This document shows, one piece after another, positions 42,901 to 55,193 of a DNA stretch of 64,000 bases. Within the stretch, counting starts at the first letter, position 1. Each line of letters begins with the position of its first letter. The notes beneath the pieces were generated by a model. The model was not told the DNA's origin. It saw only the letters and a program-made list of their open reading frames with translations, and searched no databases. Where the stretch lies: NCBI GenBank assembly GCA_024305405.1, contig JAKNDB010000068.1:7803501-7867500 (forward strand), read 5' to 3'. The position numbers and the translations under genes are program-made. This DNA comes from Dirofilaria immitis (lineage: Eukaryota; Nematoda; Chromadorea; Rhabditida; Onchocercidae).

Positions 42901-45900
42901 ATGAGATCACAATATAACTAAGTGAAGAGTACGATCGCTAACATTTAATTTTTGCTGACAGCGTCATTTTGTTTAGTGTGATAATTATTTTATGTAAGAC
43001 TGATATGCTATAAATTTCCCATTTTGTTTTTCCTTTATATATATATATGCATATGCATATTTGAAAGGAAAAAGATAAACCATAAATTAATTTTTATTAT
43101 ATATATATATAATAATATATATATGTATATATACATATATATATAATAATATATATATATATATATGTATATATGTATCATAAAGAATTTATGGTACATA
43201 TTTTATTCTAAATCAGGATTTTTAAAATCTTCATTTAGGAATGGCTTTAATTCGGAAAACTATAGAAGATGCCTTAGGGAATTTTGATTACTTAGAAAGC
43301 ATATATATAATTTGGAATCAATTTCAGGAATACCTGTACATCCGAATTATGCTCCATACTTTGCCCTAATTAATAATGGACAGTATACAGCTAGCTCGCA
43401 ACGAAAATCATCATATGCCATCTATTGTTATTTCCTTAACGTCGGTATCTCCATCATACAGTACTACAATTTCAAAATTGAGGTTTGCATACGATATTAA
43501 ATGAGTTTGGCATTGAAATCATTTCTTTATACTGATTATCTCCAAATTTTAATTTTGCAAAAAAAGATAAACTTCTTTTATATTATCTAACAGGCATGAA
43601 CCAAAAACCCTGATTAATGTACTGAAATATTTCGAAGGTAATATTTTGAAGAGCTATCTTTTCTCATAAAAGATTTATCATCATATAGCAACAAGTACTG
43701 TATATATATTTGATACTTTTGTTATCTACTACTTTTTAATGAGATTTCTTAAGTCCGGACTTTGGGCTATATTCGATACTTTTATTCTCTTTGAATTTTT
43801 AATTATTTTAGCGTCTAGAAGGAGACACTGCTGGTGGTGGATCGAATGATGGCATTCTGATGGCGCTTCATCAAAATGAATCTCTTGAGTGTAATCCCGT
43901 GCCTCATTTCTTCTCCACCCACGTGAAGTTAATAACACTACGTCATATTTACTTTTTACGAAGTGGTAAAACATCAGGGATTGTACCATTCATTGTAGTA
44001 CAGAATGCTCTAACACTTGCAGTTAGTCAAGGATCTTTAAGAAGAGGAAGTTCAGCAGTCTATCTTCCTGTATCTCATTCAGAAATGGAAGAGTTTCTTG
44101 ATATACGTAAGCCAACAGGTGGTGACCCAAATCGCAAAGCATTAAATATACATTATGCTGTAATAGTAAACAATGAATTCATGCAAGCGATTGAAAGATA
44201 CTTTTATTATCTAGTACCTTTTAATGAGATTTCTTCAGTACTACATAACCTTAATATCAGTAGTTCCAATGCATTTTAGGATACTGGATGAATTAAAGCA
44301 GTGTGTATGCTCCTATTATCATTGGCTTGTATTGCTATTTTTGCTATCAGATGGAATACGTCTCTCATCTCCAATTTTCTTGTCAGCGGTTCTTATTATC
44401 CTTGCATTTATCAATCTTTGGCGTGGTGCTGATCTTTACCTTTCACATCCAGTTATTTTTATCCGGAAGTGGCGTCTAATAACAGTTTATCTTCTTGCTG
44501 CCATTTTCCTCCGTATTGCGGCTCTGGTTTGATTATTTATCAATTATATTAAAATCCAAACAACCGTTTTGTAAAAGATCATTTCTCACTCTGATATTTG
44601 ATAATTTAATCATATCATTCATTCTGCCATCGGAATTTTATGTCACTGAAACAATGTTAATCATCATTTAACACTGAATTTATCAGAAGCGTTTTTGGAT
44701 GCTTTTTAGGTTGAAACTCGTATATCAGGCACTCATTCATTTCTTCTGATTATTTCCTTTCTATGACATCAGTAGCGATAGGAAATAGCTTCCTGGAAAA
44801 GTTGAAAAATAGATGTCATTAAAAATTATTCCGCTTCGACGGATATTGTTGACAAACCATAACAGACATAGTGTACTTATGTAAGGAGAGCAGACACTTC
44901 AGGTTCAGTTAATCACATCTGAATATATCTGATAACGACAATGTTGCAATACTATACTATGCGGTAATATTGCTAATTAAGGCATTGAATGTGTTATTTC
45001 GATTTCAGTTGGTGCATAATAATGTGTGTTTTCAGATCGGTGATGGGCTATTGGGACATTTCTTAACATATGACAAAACAAAGCACTCAATTAGTTATAT
45101 ATCGTTTCATGTCATGTTATCGTATTTTTCAAATTCTTCCGAGGACTATACCAGTATATCTTTTCTCTTATTTCTTAGCAGTAGTTTGTAGATAGAAAAA
45201 AGACAAAAGTAGGTCTATGCAAAAGTTTGATACAAAATTAGCTCAGAAGATATTTTTCGAAATTTTTACCGTAAAGGATTGATCATTAGTAATCAGCTAA
45301 ATTTCCAAGAATGATTTATCATCTATTGTATCACGAAGGGAATTCTTGTTCTTTTTATAACTTCCTTAAGATTTCTTAAATTTGAAATATTTTATGGAAA
45401 ATTATCTTGTTTTTAAGCACCATATGGAGAATTAAATACAGATAGCTTTCTCTTCGATGTGTTTACCTTCGCAACTCTTTTACTTCAACTTCGTCTCATC
45501 AGCAGTTGGTATACCAATTTATTTCTAACATAAAAATTTATAATATGAACATTGAGGAATTGTGCTTCTTTTCTCAAATTTGCTGCAACTGAATATCTTA
45601 AACAAAAGCCTAATAATGTAATGATTGCAGGCACTTTCAACGCAGCGTCATTGATATAAGAGCTGATCGAATTATATGTTATAGATAAGTTTTTTTTTCT
45701 GCAATTTAAATTTTTAACTTCGTCCGAGATTTTTAATGTTTCTAGATTATTGATAGATTTTTGTTATGTTAAAGTGTTTTTGGTCATTATTCTGAACGGA
45801 ACTAAAGTGTACAATCACTACAGAAGGAAATATTTGAATCGTTGTTGATGAGAAGATTTGAAACATATTAAAAATTAATTATTTCAGCTCATATTTCTAA

Positions 45901-48900
45901 GTCAATCACAGGAGCAACATTTCAGAGGTGTCGTACTTCAAACTCAATTAATCTACAAAGCAATGACCTATCATCAACAACAAGATCGTCGTCGCTTGGC
46001 CACAATAAAACGTTCTATAGGAGAGATAACGAAAATCAATCTTCCATTTGGAGAATGGTTTATTGAGTGTTAGTTTTATCGCCACACTCACTTCGAATGG
46101 TGATAAATTTATTCCGACAGAATGATATTTGTTATTCGTTATAATGGAATCTAAAAACGCATAAAATTAGAATCAACTAAAAGTGGCCCAAATGCTTTAT
46201 TTAGGACAACGCTCGGAAAGATATATTTGGATCTTTCAAACGATTGTTTCAATTACATTGCAGTCATTGATTGATTACGTTTTCCTTCGTAATCAGTTGA
46301 TAGAATGAGACTCATTATGCCAATTTTCACATATTGAAGTTTCAAAACTAAATTTGAAAAAATGTTTCAGTATTTCCAAATATTTCAGCGATACGTGGGT
46401 GGAACGAAAATTTATTGCATACGGTGGATACGACAACGGAAAATTTGGAGAAAGCAAGTTTAGTAGTAATTCATAATGCTTATTTTTATTCTTCAACTTC
46501 ATTCGAGCATTTTATGTAAAGCAAAGTAAGTAAAAAACGATCGATGGAAAATTCCTATTATGTAAATAAAAATAAAAAAATAAAGGAGTCATCTGATCAG
46601 AGATGAATATAATTTGAAGTAAGTTATATTTTGATGACTGATTTGCTAATTACAATGTTCTCAATAGTAATGATACCATTTTAAAATGTTTTTCTTTTCA
46701 ACATTGAGTTAAACCTTCGATAGCAAAACAATCTAACATGTTCTTAGCTGTCATAGAAATCAAAAAATTTTGGTCCGATAATGATCATCTGAAAACAAAA
46801 GCTTTATTTTTGATTCATAGTGTTGTGACTATTTTATTGCTTCCTTGCTTTCATCATTTTACATAAAAATATTATTCAAGACTTGAATAGTTGTTTTATA
46901 TAATTTTATCATTCTCCTCTATATTGTGTATTTTCTTTGATGATGACTTCTTTATGATAAAGAATTCTCTATCATTAAATTGTTCATTACTTTTAATTTT
47001 AGATCTGCGTTAGAAACAAAAAATGGATATAACGATAGGATGACAGAGAGTGTGAAAACAAAGGTCAAATTTTTACCAAAAGCTAAATTTCCAGTTTGAA
47101 GAATTTTTTGTTGAAATTAAATCGAGTTGATTGCACTTTCATTTTATCTAATTCCAGTAGGAAAGAATTATTTCAGTAAATGATAGTTAATGGATGCTGT
47201 CAACACATCTTGGCTTCTCTACTGTTTTTTACTTTTAGGCTTCATATATTACAGTCTCCGCTCTTCTCTCTACATGTGCCCTTTGGTTGGCCCGTAAAAC
47301 ACTTGGCTATCGTTACATTCGTTTTGTTATTAATGAAGAAAAAAGGCTGCTGTTAGAAAAACTTCCTAAAGTATCTTTAATTTGCAGAAAAACATTTAAT
47401 GTAGCGTTTTTTCAAACATCACGCTATAGGAGGGGATTAGAGAATGGCTATGAAATAAATTTCTGAGAAAAAATTACTTTTGATTGATTTATCATCAGTT
47501 TATCTAAGATTTTTATCTTATCTTTTAAGGAATTAAGCTTGGCTTACAGAATTCCTTAAGTAAACTTGAAAAATGCAATCTTGGAAATGAGATCTGTTTG
47601 GTTACCAGTTCCAAAGATATTATCAAGTAATTAATTATGATCAATTCTTTTCTTATTAAAAATTACTCTTTATTCTATTCTCTTAAAATAATCATATAGA
47701 TATTATGAGGAATGATATGGTTCAAAACAAACACTATAAATTACATTCCAATATGGCGTAATTCATAGTAAAGTGACATTTACCACGAGTCAATTAAATG
47801 AAATTTATTGCAAACAATCGATCAATGTAGAATGTCTAGTCATTTTCATACTAAGCGTTTATGACCTGAACTTATGAAAAAAATCTATTGTTTGTTCCGA
47901 GAGTGAGAACTTTCTTGCAGGTACATGAATGAAGTTCATTATCGCTGGTTAAAGTTACCATTACTTTGGCGTCTAGTGAATGCGATTGGAACATTTTGGA
48001 TTTGTAATACGGCCTTATTGTGCTATTTGGCAATAATTGTTGCTCATGGTCAGGCTGCTTGTTTACTTACATTTCCTCTTACGATATTAGTTTTTTTCTG
48101 GGGAGCTATCACCGAACGAAAGCGTCGTCTGCTTTGGACTATTGCTATTTTTATGTACAGGTAATGATAAAAGTATAATTTTGAATTTTCACCACATTTT
48201 ATTTCAGCCGTATTGGATTTAAGATGTCATTTCTTCATGCTGCATGAATCCATGAAATGAATTAGCTTAAGGCTTCATCTGAACTTTGAATAAAAGCAGA
48301 CAGTGATAATTGCAGATAATGATAATAGTATCGCTTTGCTTTAAATACACCGCCTTGCCGTGGATATGCAAAAACTCAATGAAATGTGGTAAATGGAGTA
48401 TGGCTATGATTGGACGATTCGTCGGTATCACCGATGAGCCAATATCTGTGGCCATATTTTGTTTCCTTGTTCTAGCGCTCTTCACCCATCGTCATAATAT
48501 GAGGGTAAGTTACTTAATAACCTACTCTTTGCATAAGTTGTCCATTTCCAACAATGCTCATTTCTAATAAATGTAAAAATAATTTTGGAGCACGAAAGGT
48601 AGAAAAAAATATTTGAGTGTCTTTGAACATTGTTAGTAACTTTAGTACTATTTCTGATAATTCATTTTATCTTTCGTTTTTGATGAATCTCTTTATCGCT
48701 GTGGTTTTAGCGAAATGGTTTTTGGTATGCATCGAGCACACAACTGCTACGAAATGAAGGTTTACTTCATGATAAATAAGAGAAAAGATAGTAGTTCTGA
48801 CAAAGATTTAGCGCACTTAAAATATTGAAATGTTATCATATCAACTACTTACATTATCCGTCCTAATTTATTTCAGTTTCAAAAATGTATAAAATTTTAG

Positions 48901-51900
48901 TGACTAGAAAAAAATTATGAATAAACCGCGGTGCTTCTTTTTTTTATTCTGTAAAATGATGCTTATGATTCATCGTTTCTGAGTAAGTGATATATGATTA
49001 ATGCATAGCAAAAATGCTTTTATCCAGAAACTTCTCTTAAGGAAGTAATTTAGGTTATTCTAATCCAAGGTAGCTTTCTCTCATAAATAATCAAAAACAT
49101 GAGACTTGGAGTTAGAAACCTGAGTAACTTTTTGATCTGCTACATTGCTTCCACGATATTTGCTGCGTTGATATATGTCATTAAATGACACTATATTTTC
49201 GTAATGGTATCTATAATCTAGATCATAAAAATTGTTGCCTATGGTCAGTATTACTGGACATCTTAAGGCTACGACAACGTTCTCCTGCCAACTATTATTC
49301 GTGGATGATTTTATCTGATCTATTTGCTCTCATTATTTTGATTATTAATTTTTCGAATTTCGATTTGGCTCGGCGGGATGTATTTACATTATTGGAGAGT
49401 AATAGTAGCTTGCTACCGGATTCATTTGTTTATTATTTTATGACAAGCCTTGGCATGGCAAGTTCAAATTTTCCCGTCAATTTAATGTGCAGTTATCATA
49501 CTATGATTTGCGTGATACTGTCTTTTTGGATCTGTGTTGAGTATGATAACTCATTCGGATTTTCAATGTTTCCTCAACATTGGACTTTAGGCAATTTGCG
49601 GGAGTCTAGTAATTAGCGACATTTTTCAACATGATAGTAGATTAATCTAATTACAAATAAGCTTTATGTATTATGTAATCTTCCGTTAAATAATGAATTT
49701 TTCTTATTATTAGTATAGAGAGATCGAAAGAGCCTCTATAATTCGATCAAAGTAAAATATGAATTAATTATATTTTTATTCTGAGTGCTTCTACGAAATT
49801 TAACAAAATTCAGCTTCTACAGTTCCATCTTCCAAAAATTTCCGATGTTTTTCAATACTTGAACTATGCATCACGAGATGTGAAATTGGAGTGAAGCATA
49901 TCATTGATATTATTATTGCTTATCAAAACTATGTAATCATTCTTAAATAGCGTATTCATACGAGTCTTTTTAATTTTTTAGATCGTATTAGATCGAATAA
50001 TTTATCTCAAACGAGCAGTGCGAGCAAAATTTGTATATTTGGTGATTGAAGTTATCGTAATTCATGTTTACATTCTCATAATACTATTAATCTCACCACA
50101 AATGTGAATTTTTGATTGCATATTATTCAAGATGTAAATTAATGACTTATTATTCATTATCCCCAATATTTCATTTGTTTTCCCATTTATCATATGTCTA
50201 ATCTTTATTTAGTTTTACATATTTTTCATTTTAATATCATTTCCTTCACATTAATCATATCACTGATAGTTATAGCGATGAGAACCATCGGATGACGATC
50301 GGTTTATTTATTTGGTACATAGCCCGTGGTATACACATGCTTTCAAGTGCATTTCAAGTGAGAGATGGCTATCCAAAATTCATAGTTGGTGATGTAATGA
50401 TGAAATCCAATCAATAAGTTGGGCTTTATACGTCGGGTTTGTTATGTAGATATTTATTAAGCATCAAATTAGGCATCAGTAATTAAGCAGTATTTCATAG
50501 TGCAGAGATTGATTGGAAGGAAAGGATTTTTATAGTAAATTTATTTTTGAAATTGTTGAATGATTAATAAGAAGTAGTGTGAGAAGGAGTTGTTCTACTT
50601 TTTACAATTCCTAAAGATATTACGCCAAATTGTTATACAATTGCCTCTCTCTCCATCTTAAGTTGTATATATAATTCATTGGTTATACATTTCGCATCAC
50701 TTCTTTTTCAGATATTTTTATACCGTCCCAGTTTTCGAAATAGCAACAATTCTTGATTGGACATTTACTTCAACAACCTTAACTCTGTTAGATTTCTATA
50801 TCTTGAGAACAACTAATTATTATTTATATTTCATCAAGGGTATGCGAAAATTGGAAGCGGTCTGTTCATTTTTCTTTTTCATCACATTATTATTTTCTTT
50901 GTGATTATATTTGTTAATTCGTTTTACCTAACTTTTATATTAAAAGTACTAAATTCATGCTATTTAATCCGCCATTAAGCTACATCTAATTTTTCGCTTA
51001 TCTATTTAGTAATTTAGTAATATTACCAAGAAATCCCAAATAATTCATTGCAATCTTTCCGAATGATAGTGCTATAGCATACAAATCAAGCATTAATCTG
51101 TCGAAAAAAGGCAATCAGTGTATATGATTGGTCAAACTGTTTCTTGATTTAAATTCCTTTCCCATATTAGTACTTCCATGGTATGAAATTCCAAAATGTA
51201 TCCATTTGTAACCTGTGGCAATGGTATACTAAAATGTGGCTTTAGAATCAGGCATGAATTCGAAAAAGCCTTTATGATTTGGAGTTATGCACGAGTACCT
51301 CGTGTTTTCCATTTTTAATTTCACTCTTCCCTAGTTGACTGATAGCTAAATACATAGTAATTTAAAAAATATTTCGCTAAAATGATTTTTAGGAAGTTTC
51401 AGTTCTATCCAAGAAACGTGCAGAACTGACTTCAATTACTGTGAAAGTATTTTTGGGTGGAGGAATACTCTTTACAGTATTTATTCTTCTTGTTCTGTTA
51501 ATCCTATTCATATCTGAAAATGTGAGTAGTTATTTCTTCTTGTAATAGCAAACTTATTCGACTTGAAGAAGCATTGAATTAAGCAATTTTAAATTGCTGG
51601 AGATGGAAGATAATCAAAGCCTCAGAGATCAGTAAAAATGATAGAGTTGATGGGAAAGTATTTAGTGATTTAACAGATCTGATATTTTATTTCATCGTAA
51701 GGAGAAGGATGATGTTTTACAGAAGTTTCAGTCATCAATATCTTATTTTATTGTTCGCCTTTCAATATTATAATTAATTTAGATCGATTATTTATTGTTT
51801 TCATTAATAATTCGTCTTTACTTAATTATGATTCTCTATAATTCGCCCTTACTTTATTATAATTTCAGTAATAAGAGTGAATAAAAATCTATTCATGACA

Positions 51901-54900
51901 GTATTTCCAGATGTTTGTTGGAATTTTCCTTCCAGTCCAAATGGTATTTACAGTGAGGATCGATAAACATCCGGTTGGATCAAAATTTTGTTTTCGAAAA
52001 TTTATTATTTTCTAATTTTCATAGCATTCTTGTAAATTTTCGTGATATTATCAGACGAAACATTAATTCTTCATACTAATAAATTTCGACTCATTCGATG
52101 ATTAGTAAATTATCAATGTATACTTACTTACTGTTCATGTGTTGTTAATCAGGTTATGTTAAGCGAAAGCATTGGATCAGAAAATCGAATTGCAAATTTT
52201 AGTTGTTTTAATACTCCACTCGTCTTTTGCGCACGGAGTATATGTGTAATAATCTTTTAATTAAAAGAATGAGGTACAAGAATCAAGAAATAGTGACCGG
52301 TAGCTTAATTTAACGGAAAATTTATTTTCCAAAAATTATTCTTGCTTGTGACCTTTAAATAGAATTATTTATTTTTTTGTGTGTCCAACTTTCTTGTACA
52401 TATCTTTACTTATATCTCTAAGACCTGATTGAATAAAAACCAATTAGAATACTTCTCTTCCCTTGAACAGTGATGAATACAGTGCTTTACTATAGATATT
52501 ATATGAGTATCATTTGGAAGATTTGACACTGATAAGCAATCGCGAGTACAATCATTTAATCAAATACTTCGCTTTTGATATATATGCACAAAGTTTTATA
52601 AAGTCACTCGGTGCCGAAACTATTGTTGAGGTGTCTTGAATTTTGAATTTTTGTTCATAGTTTTCCAAAAGTTATAAACATTGATTCGGTCGACAAGACA
52701 GTTTCATTTTTTATTTCATCTCATTGGGAAATACCAACTGTTTTTGTCCACAACAATTAGGATTGAACTTTGACAAAGATCCTTTGAAACCATTGAATAA
52801 GTGAAGAATTTTTTAGGAAAAAGAAAAAAGCTGATCATATTTCAGGCTACACTACCCTCTCAAAGCATGATTCATTACATTCATCCAGTTTGGAAAGCGC
52901 AATTATTGCAATTGGTGAATGAGACCAGGGAGGGATTAAAATTGAAATCACGAATTTATCTGCGAAGGATGCGTGTTCAAGAGCAGAGAGGTATTTTAAT
53001 GCCGTGATTTTCATAGATTAGATGTCTTCTTTCCAGCCGTTCTGGTTTCTATCAGTATTTCTTTCGGGACATTTAAATTCTCAATTTTAATAAATGGTCT
53101 CTTTGAATCTTTCACGAAATATTTTATCACTGATTACAGATGATAGTAAATTATATCTCTTTCGCTCATTTAGTTTTTCTACTGAGTAACGAAATAAATG
53201 CTAAGACTAAAGACTGCCATTTTTTTATTCTTGAAAATCTATCTTCCAATTCTGAGAAACAAAGAAGTAATAAGGAATTTATTTAAAAATAATTTTATTT
53301 CATAAATTCAGATAATTTACTGAAAAAACGGATACGACACCGTTGGAAACCGCTCTTGAATGGGAAATGGAAATGGATCGACAAGAGCTGCAAGATTTTC
53401 AGACGTTAGCATCACTGCTGTTATTCATTATTAGAGAAACCATCACCGATTTTGTTATTAATTCTGCTTTCAAATCCGAAATTTTCATCTTAATGAAAAA
53501 CGCATACATCGATAGTCTTACTATTTAGGTTGATTTCAAAAGGTTAATATATATTCTATTAAGTGCGTATGATTCTCGTTGTTATTCAGGTGCTTAGATC
53601 AACAAACTGCTCGGATGTTTTCGAAATGGACATTTCAGAAATAGTTCGGCCATTGATTACTGTCCCGAATGGTGGTTTAATGTATGAGTATCCTGTCATC
53701 GGTGAAGAACAATTCGGCCATCGTTTTGCTTATTTCAATTATACATTTAAATACATGACAAAGTTGGTATTTACAAATGCTTCTTTTCATTATTACTGGC
53801 ATTTATGGAACATATGTGCGTCACTTTTATTTTAGGTTAAAGTATTTATTGACTTCTTCACATATCTCATTGCTTTGTATGCTGAAGAAAACAATAGAAG
53901 AATGTTTGTAGAAGCTCCAAGATATGCATGACAGTTTTTTACATATTAGTAACCAATGCACCATTTTTTAATAAGTGATATTCGTATTACTGATATCTGA
54001 TAAAAAAAAGTGAGAGTAAGACCTACTTTGCTAATTGGTTCAAAAATATGACAGGCTGCTTCCGTTAATGTTTATTTTCATTGCTGAAATGTCAGTCAAT
54101 TCTAGATTAGTATTAAAAATCAGATTAATTCCAGGCTAATATTAAAACCATATTGTACAACTCGAGTCGAAGAAGTTTCGGTACAGCATGTTGTTACGCT
54201 TGAACAATATGGCGTTGGCCATGATAGCTCGATAATAAGCGCAGCAAAAGCACTACGATTTTTTTTTGTTTCTAAAGTTTCTTCAAGCTATCTACGACTT
54301 TTAAATATTTCTACCCCGTATGTTACATTTTTCGCTCTTAATTTGAGTAAAAAATGAGAAAAAAATTATTTGATGTTGTCCAGTTTAAGCTAATAAAGCT
54401 AGTAGACTTTTTGTGGAAAAAGTTGAAACTTTAGCTTCAAATTTTCCGTTTCAATCTATTTGTTAGTTGCAATTTCACTTATTATTTATCAGTTTTTTAT
54501 CAAATATCACTCTGCTATTTTCCAGCAATGCAGAATTTTTTCCTTTTCTTTTTTGGCTTCTTTTAAAAATCTTTTTCATAAAATAAAAATTACGAATGCT
54601 TTAGTTCCTCCTAAATGAATTTAAACAATTCAAGTAGTGCTTATTTTAGTTATCTATCTAGGTATGTAATGTTATAACTTTTTCTGCGAAAAGATATGGC
54701 TTCATTATCGAGATATGAAAGTGATGGTTAAAACTTTTCCATTTTTGAATAATGATTACAGATCATTGGTAATGACATTCGCAATGGTATATTTACTTAG
54801 TTTCAAGTTGCGCGATATACTAATGACAAAACCATTCGAACTCACATTCCGAGAACTAGGCGACCCAAGTCGTTTGATACGTCTTTGCTCCAGTATAAGC

Positions 54901-55193
54901 ATAGGTAATTTCAATTCATTGTTCACTGTAAAATTTCGAATTATTTAATTTCAAAATTGAAAAAACGACTATTATGTGTCATGCGGTAATTCAAATTTTT
55001 TGTCCATTTGGGAGCTAAATGAACGATTCGAAATATGTAAAAAATGAAATGACTTAAAAATTGCTTATTTTGCAGCTCGTGAGACAAAACTGTACGATTT
55101 GGAGCACGATCTATACGGAAATTGATTTATATTTTGCGATCTTCCGAAGCATTAATTCGTTATACGCAATATAAAATGAAAAATATTGTCTAA
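39938..55193 (+). CDS. pezo-1: PIEZO mechanosensitive ion channel, N-terminally short
   Basis: PIEZO is a trimeric membrane channel opened by stretch: repeated four-helix blade units, a beam/anchor, an extracellular cap and a pore. Exons seen: 39938-40087, about 40547-40675, about 40920-41052, 41169-41290, 41604-about 41990, 42066-42260, 42649-42853, 43239-43482, 43812-43922, about 44280-44528, 45009 on, 45888-46057, 47239-47370, 47921-48160, 48316-48504, 48708-48761, 49249-49457, 49982-50103, 50276-about 50418, 50712-50859, 51393-51521, 51911-51973, 52496-52630, about 52660-52740, 52846-52990, about 53312-53528, 53591-about 53825, 54762-54904, 55076-55193. Family landmarks: CNPVPHF, LDRIIYLKRAV, FQVRDGYPKFIVGD, TILDWTFTSTTLTL, FRELGDPSRLIRL and ARETKLYDLEHDLYG. 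The final exon reads to a family-like end at 55193 only if one A is restored near 55124. Blades equivalent to roughly the first quarter of vertebrate PIEZO are absent. Other frameshifts lie near 41690 (T7 run) and 43370. Confidence 0.9.
41393..41450 (+). repeat. 29-base imperfect tandem duplication in a PIEZO intron
   Basis: A unit of TCAATTTACTT, one variable base and TGATTTAAATAATATG-like sequence is present at 41393-41421 and again from 41422, the second copy carrying a small A-rich insertion. It is intronic and has no evident function. Confidence 0.8.
43027..43195. repeat. Nested palindromes with an (AT)n core in a PIEZO intron
   Basis: TTTTCCTTT at 43027 pairs with AAAGGAAAA ending at 43073 around TATATGCATATGCATA. 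Next to it, ACCATAAATT at 43079-43088 pairs with AATTTATGGT at 43186-43195 around about 97 bases of almost pure alternating A and T. The block ends 43 bases before the PIEZO exon at 43239. Confidence 0.85.
43962..44195 (+). pseudogene. Fragment of a bacterial ribonucleotide reductase alpha subunit inside a PIEZO intron
   Basis: A 78-codon segment matches the central catalytic-domain region of bacterial class I ribonucleotide reductase alpha chains, which make deoxyribonucleotides. Recognised blocks in order: SGKTSGIVPF, SQGSLRRGSSAVYLPVSH, EEFLDIRKPTGGDPNRKALN and NNEFMQAIE. The eukaryotic enzyme reads quite differently here (a DQGGNKRPGAFAIYLEPWH-type block), so this is not a piece of the worm's own gene. 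No other part of the roughly 600-800-residue enzyme is present, so it cannot be functional. It lies between PIEZO exons that are adjacent in the family (ending near 43922 and resuming near 44280), and it reads in frame with the upstream exon. Origin from Wolbachia is the natural inference in a filarial worm. Confidence 0.8.

Noticed and set aside
43960..44200. Reading the reductase-like segment as a genuine PIEZO domain
   Set aside because: PIEZO homologues have nothing between NPVPHF and the next helix unit, and the motifs are those of ribonucleotide reductase.
43860..44279. A fragment of the nematode's own ribonucleotide reductase
   Set aside because: The eukaryotic enzyme has a clearly different sequence at these positions; the bacterial-type blocks fit better.
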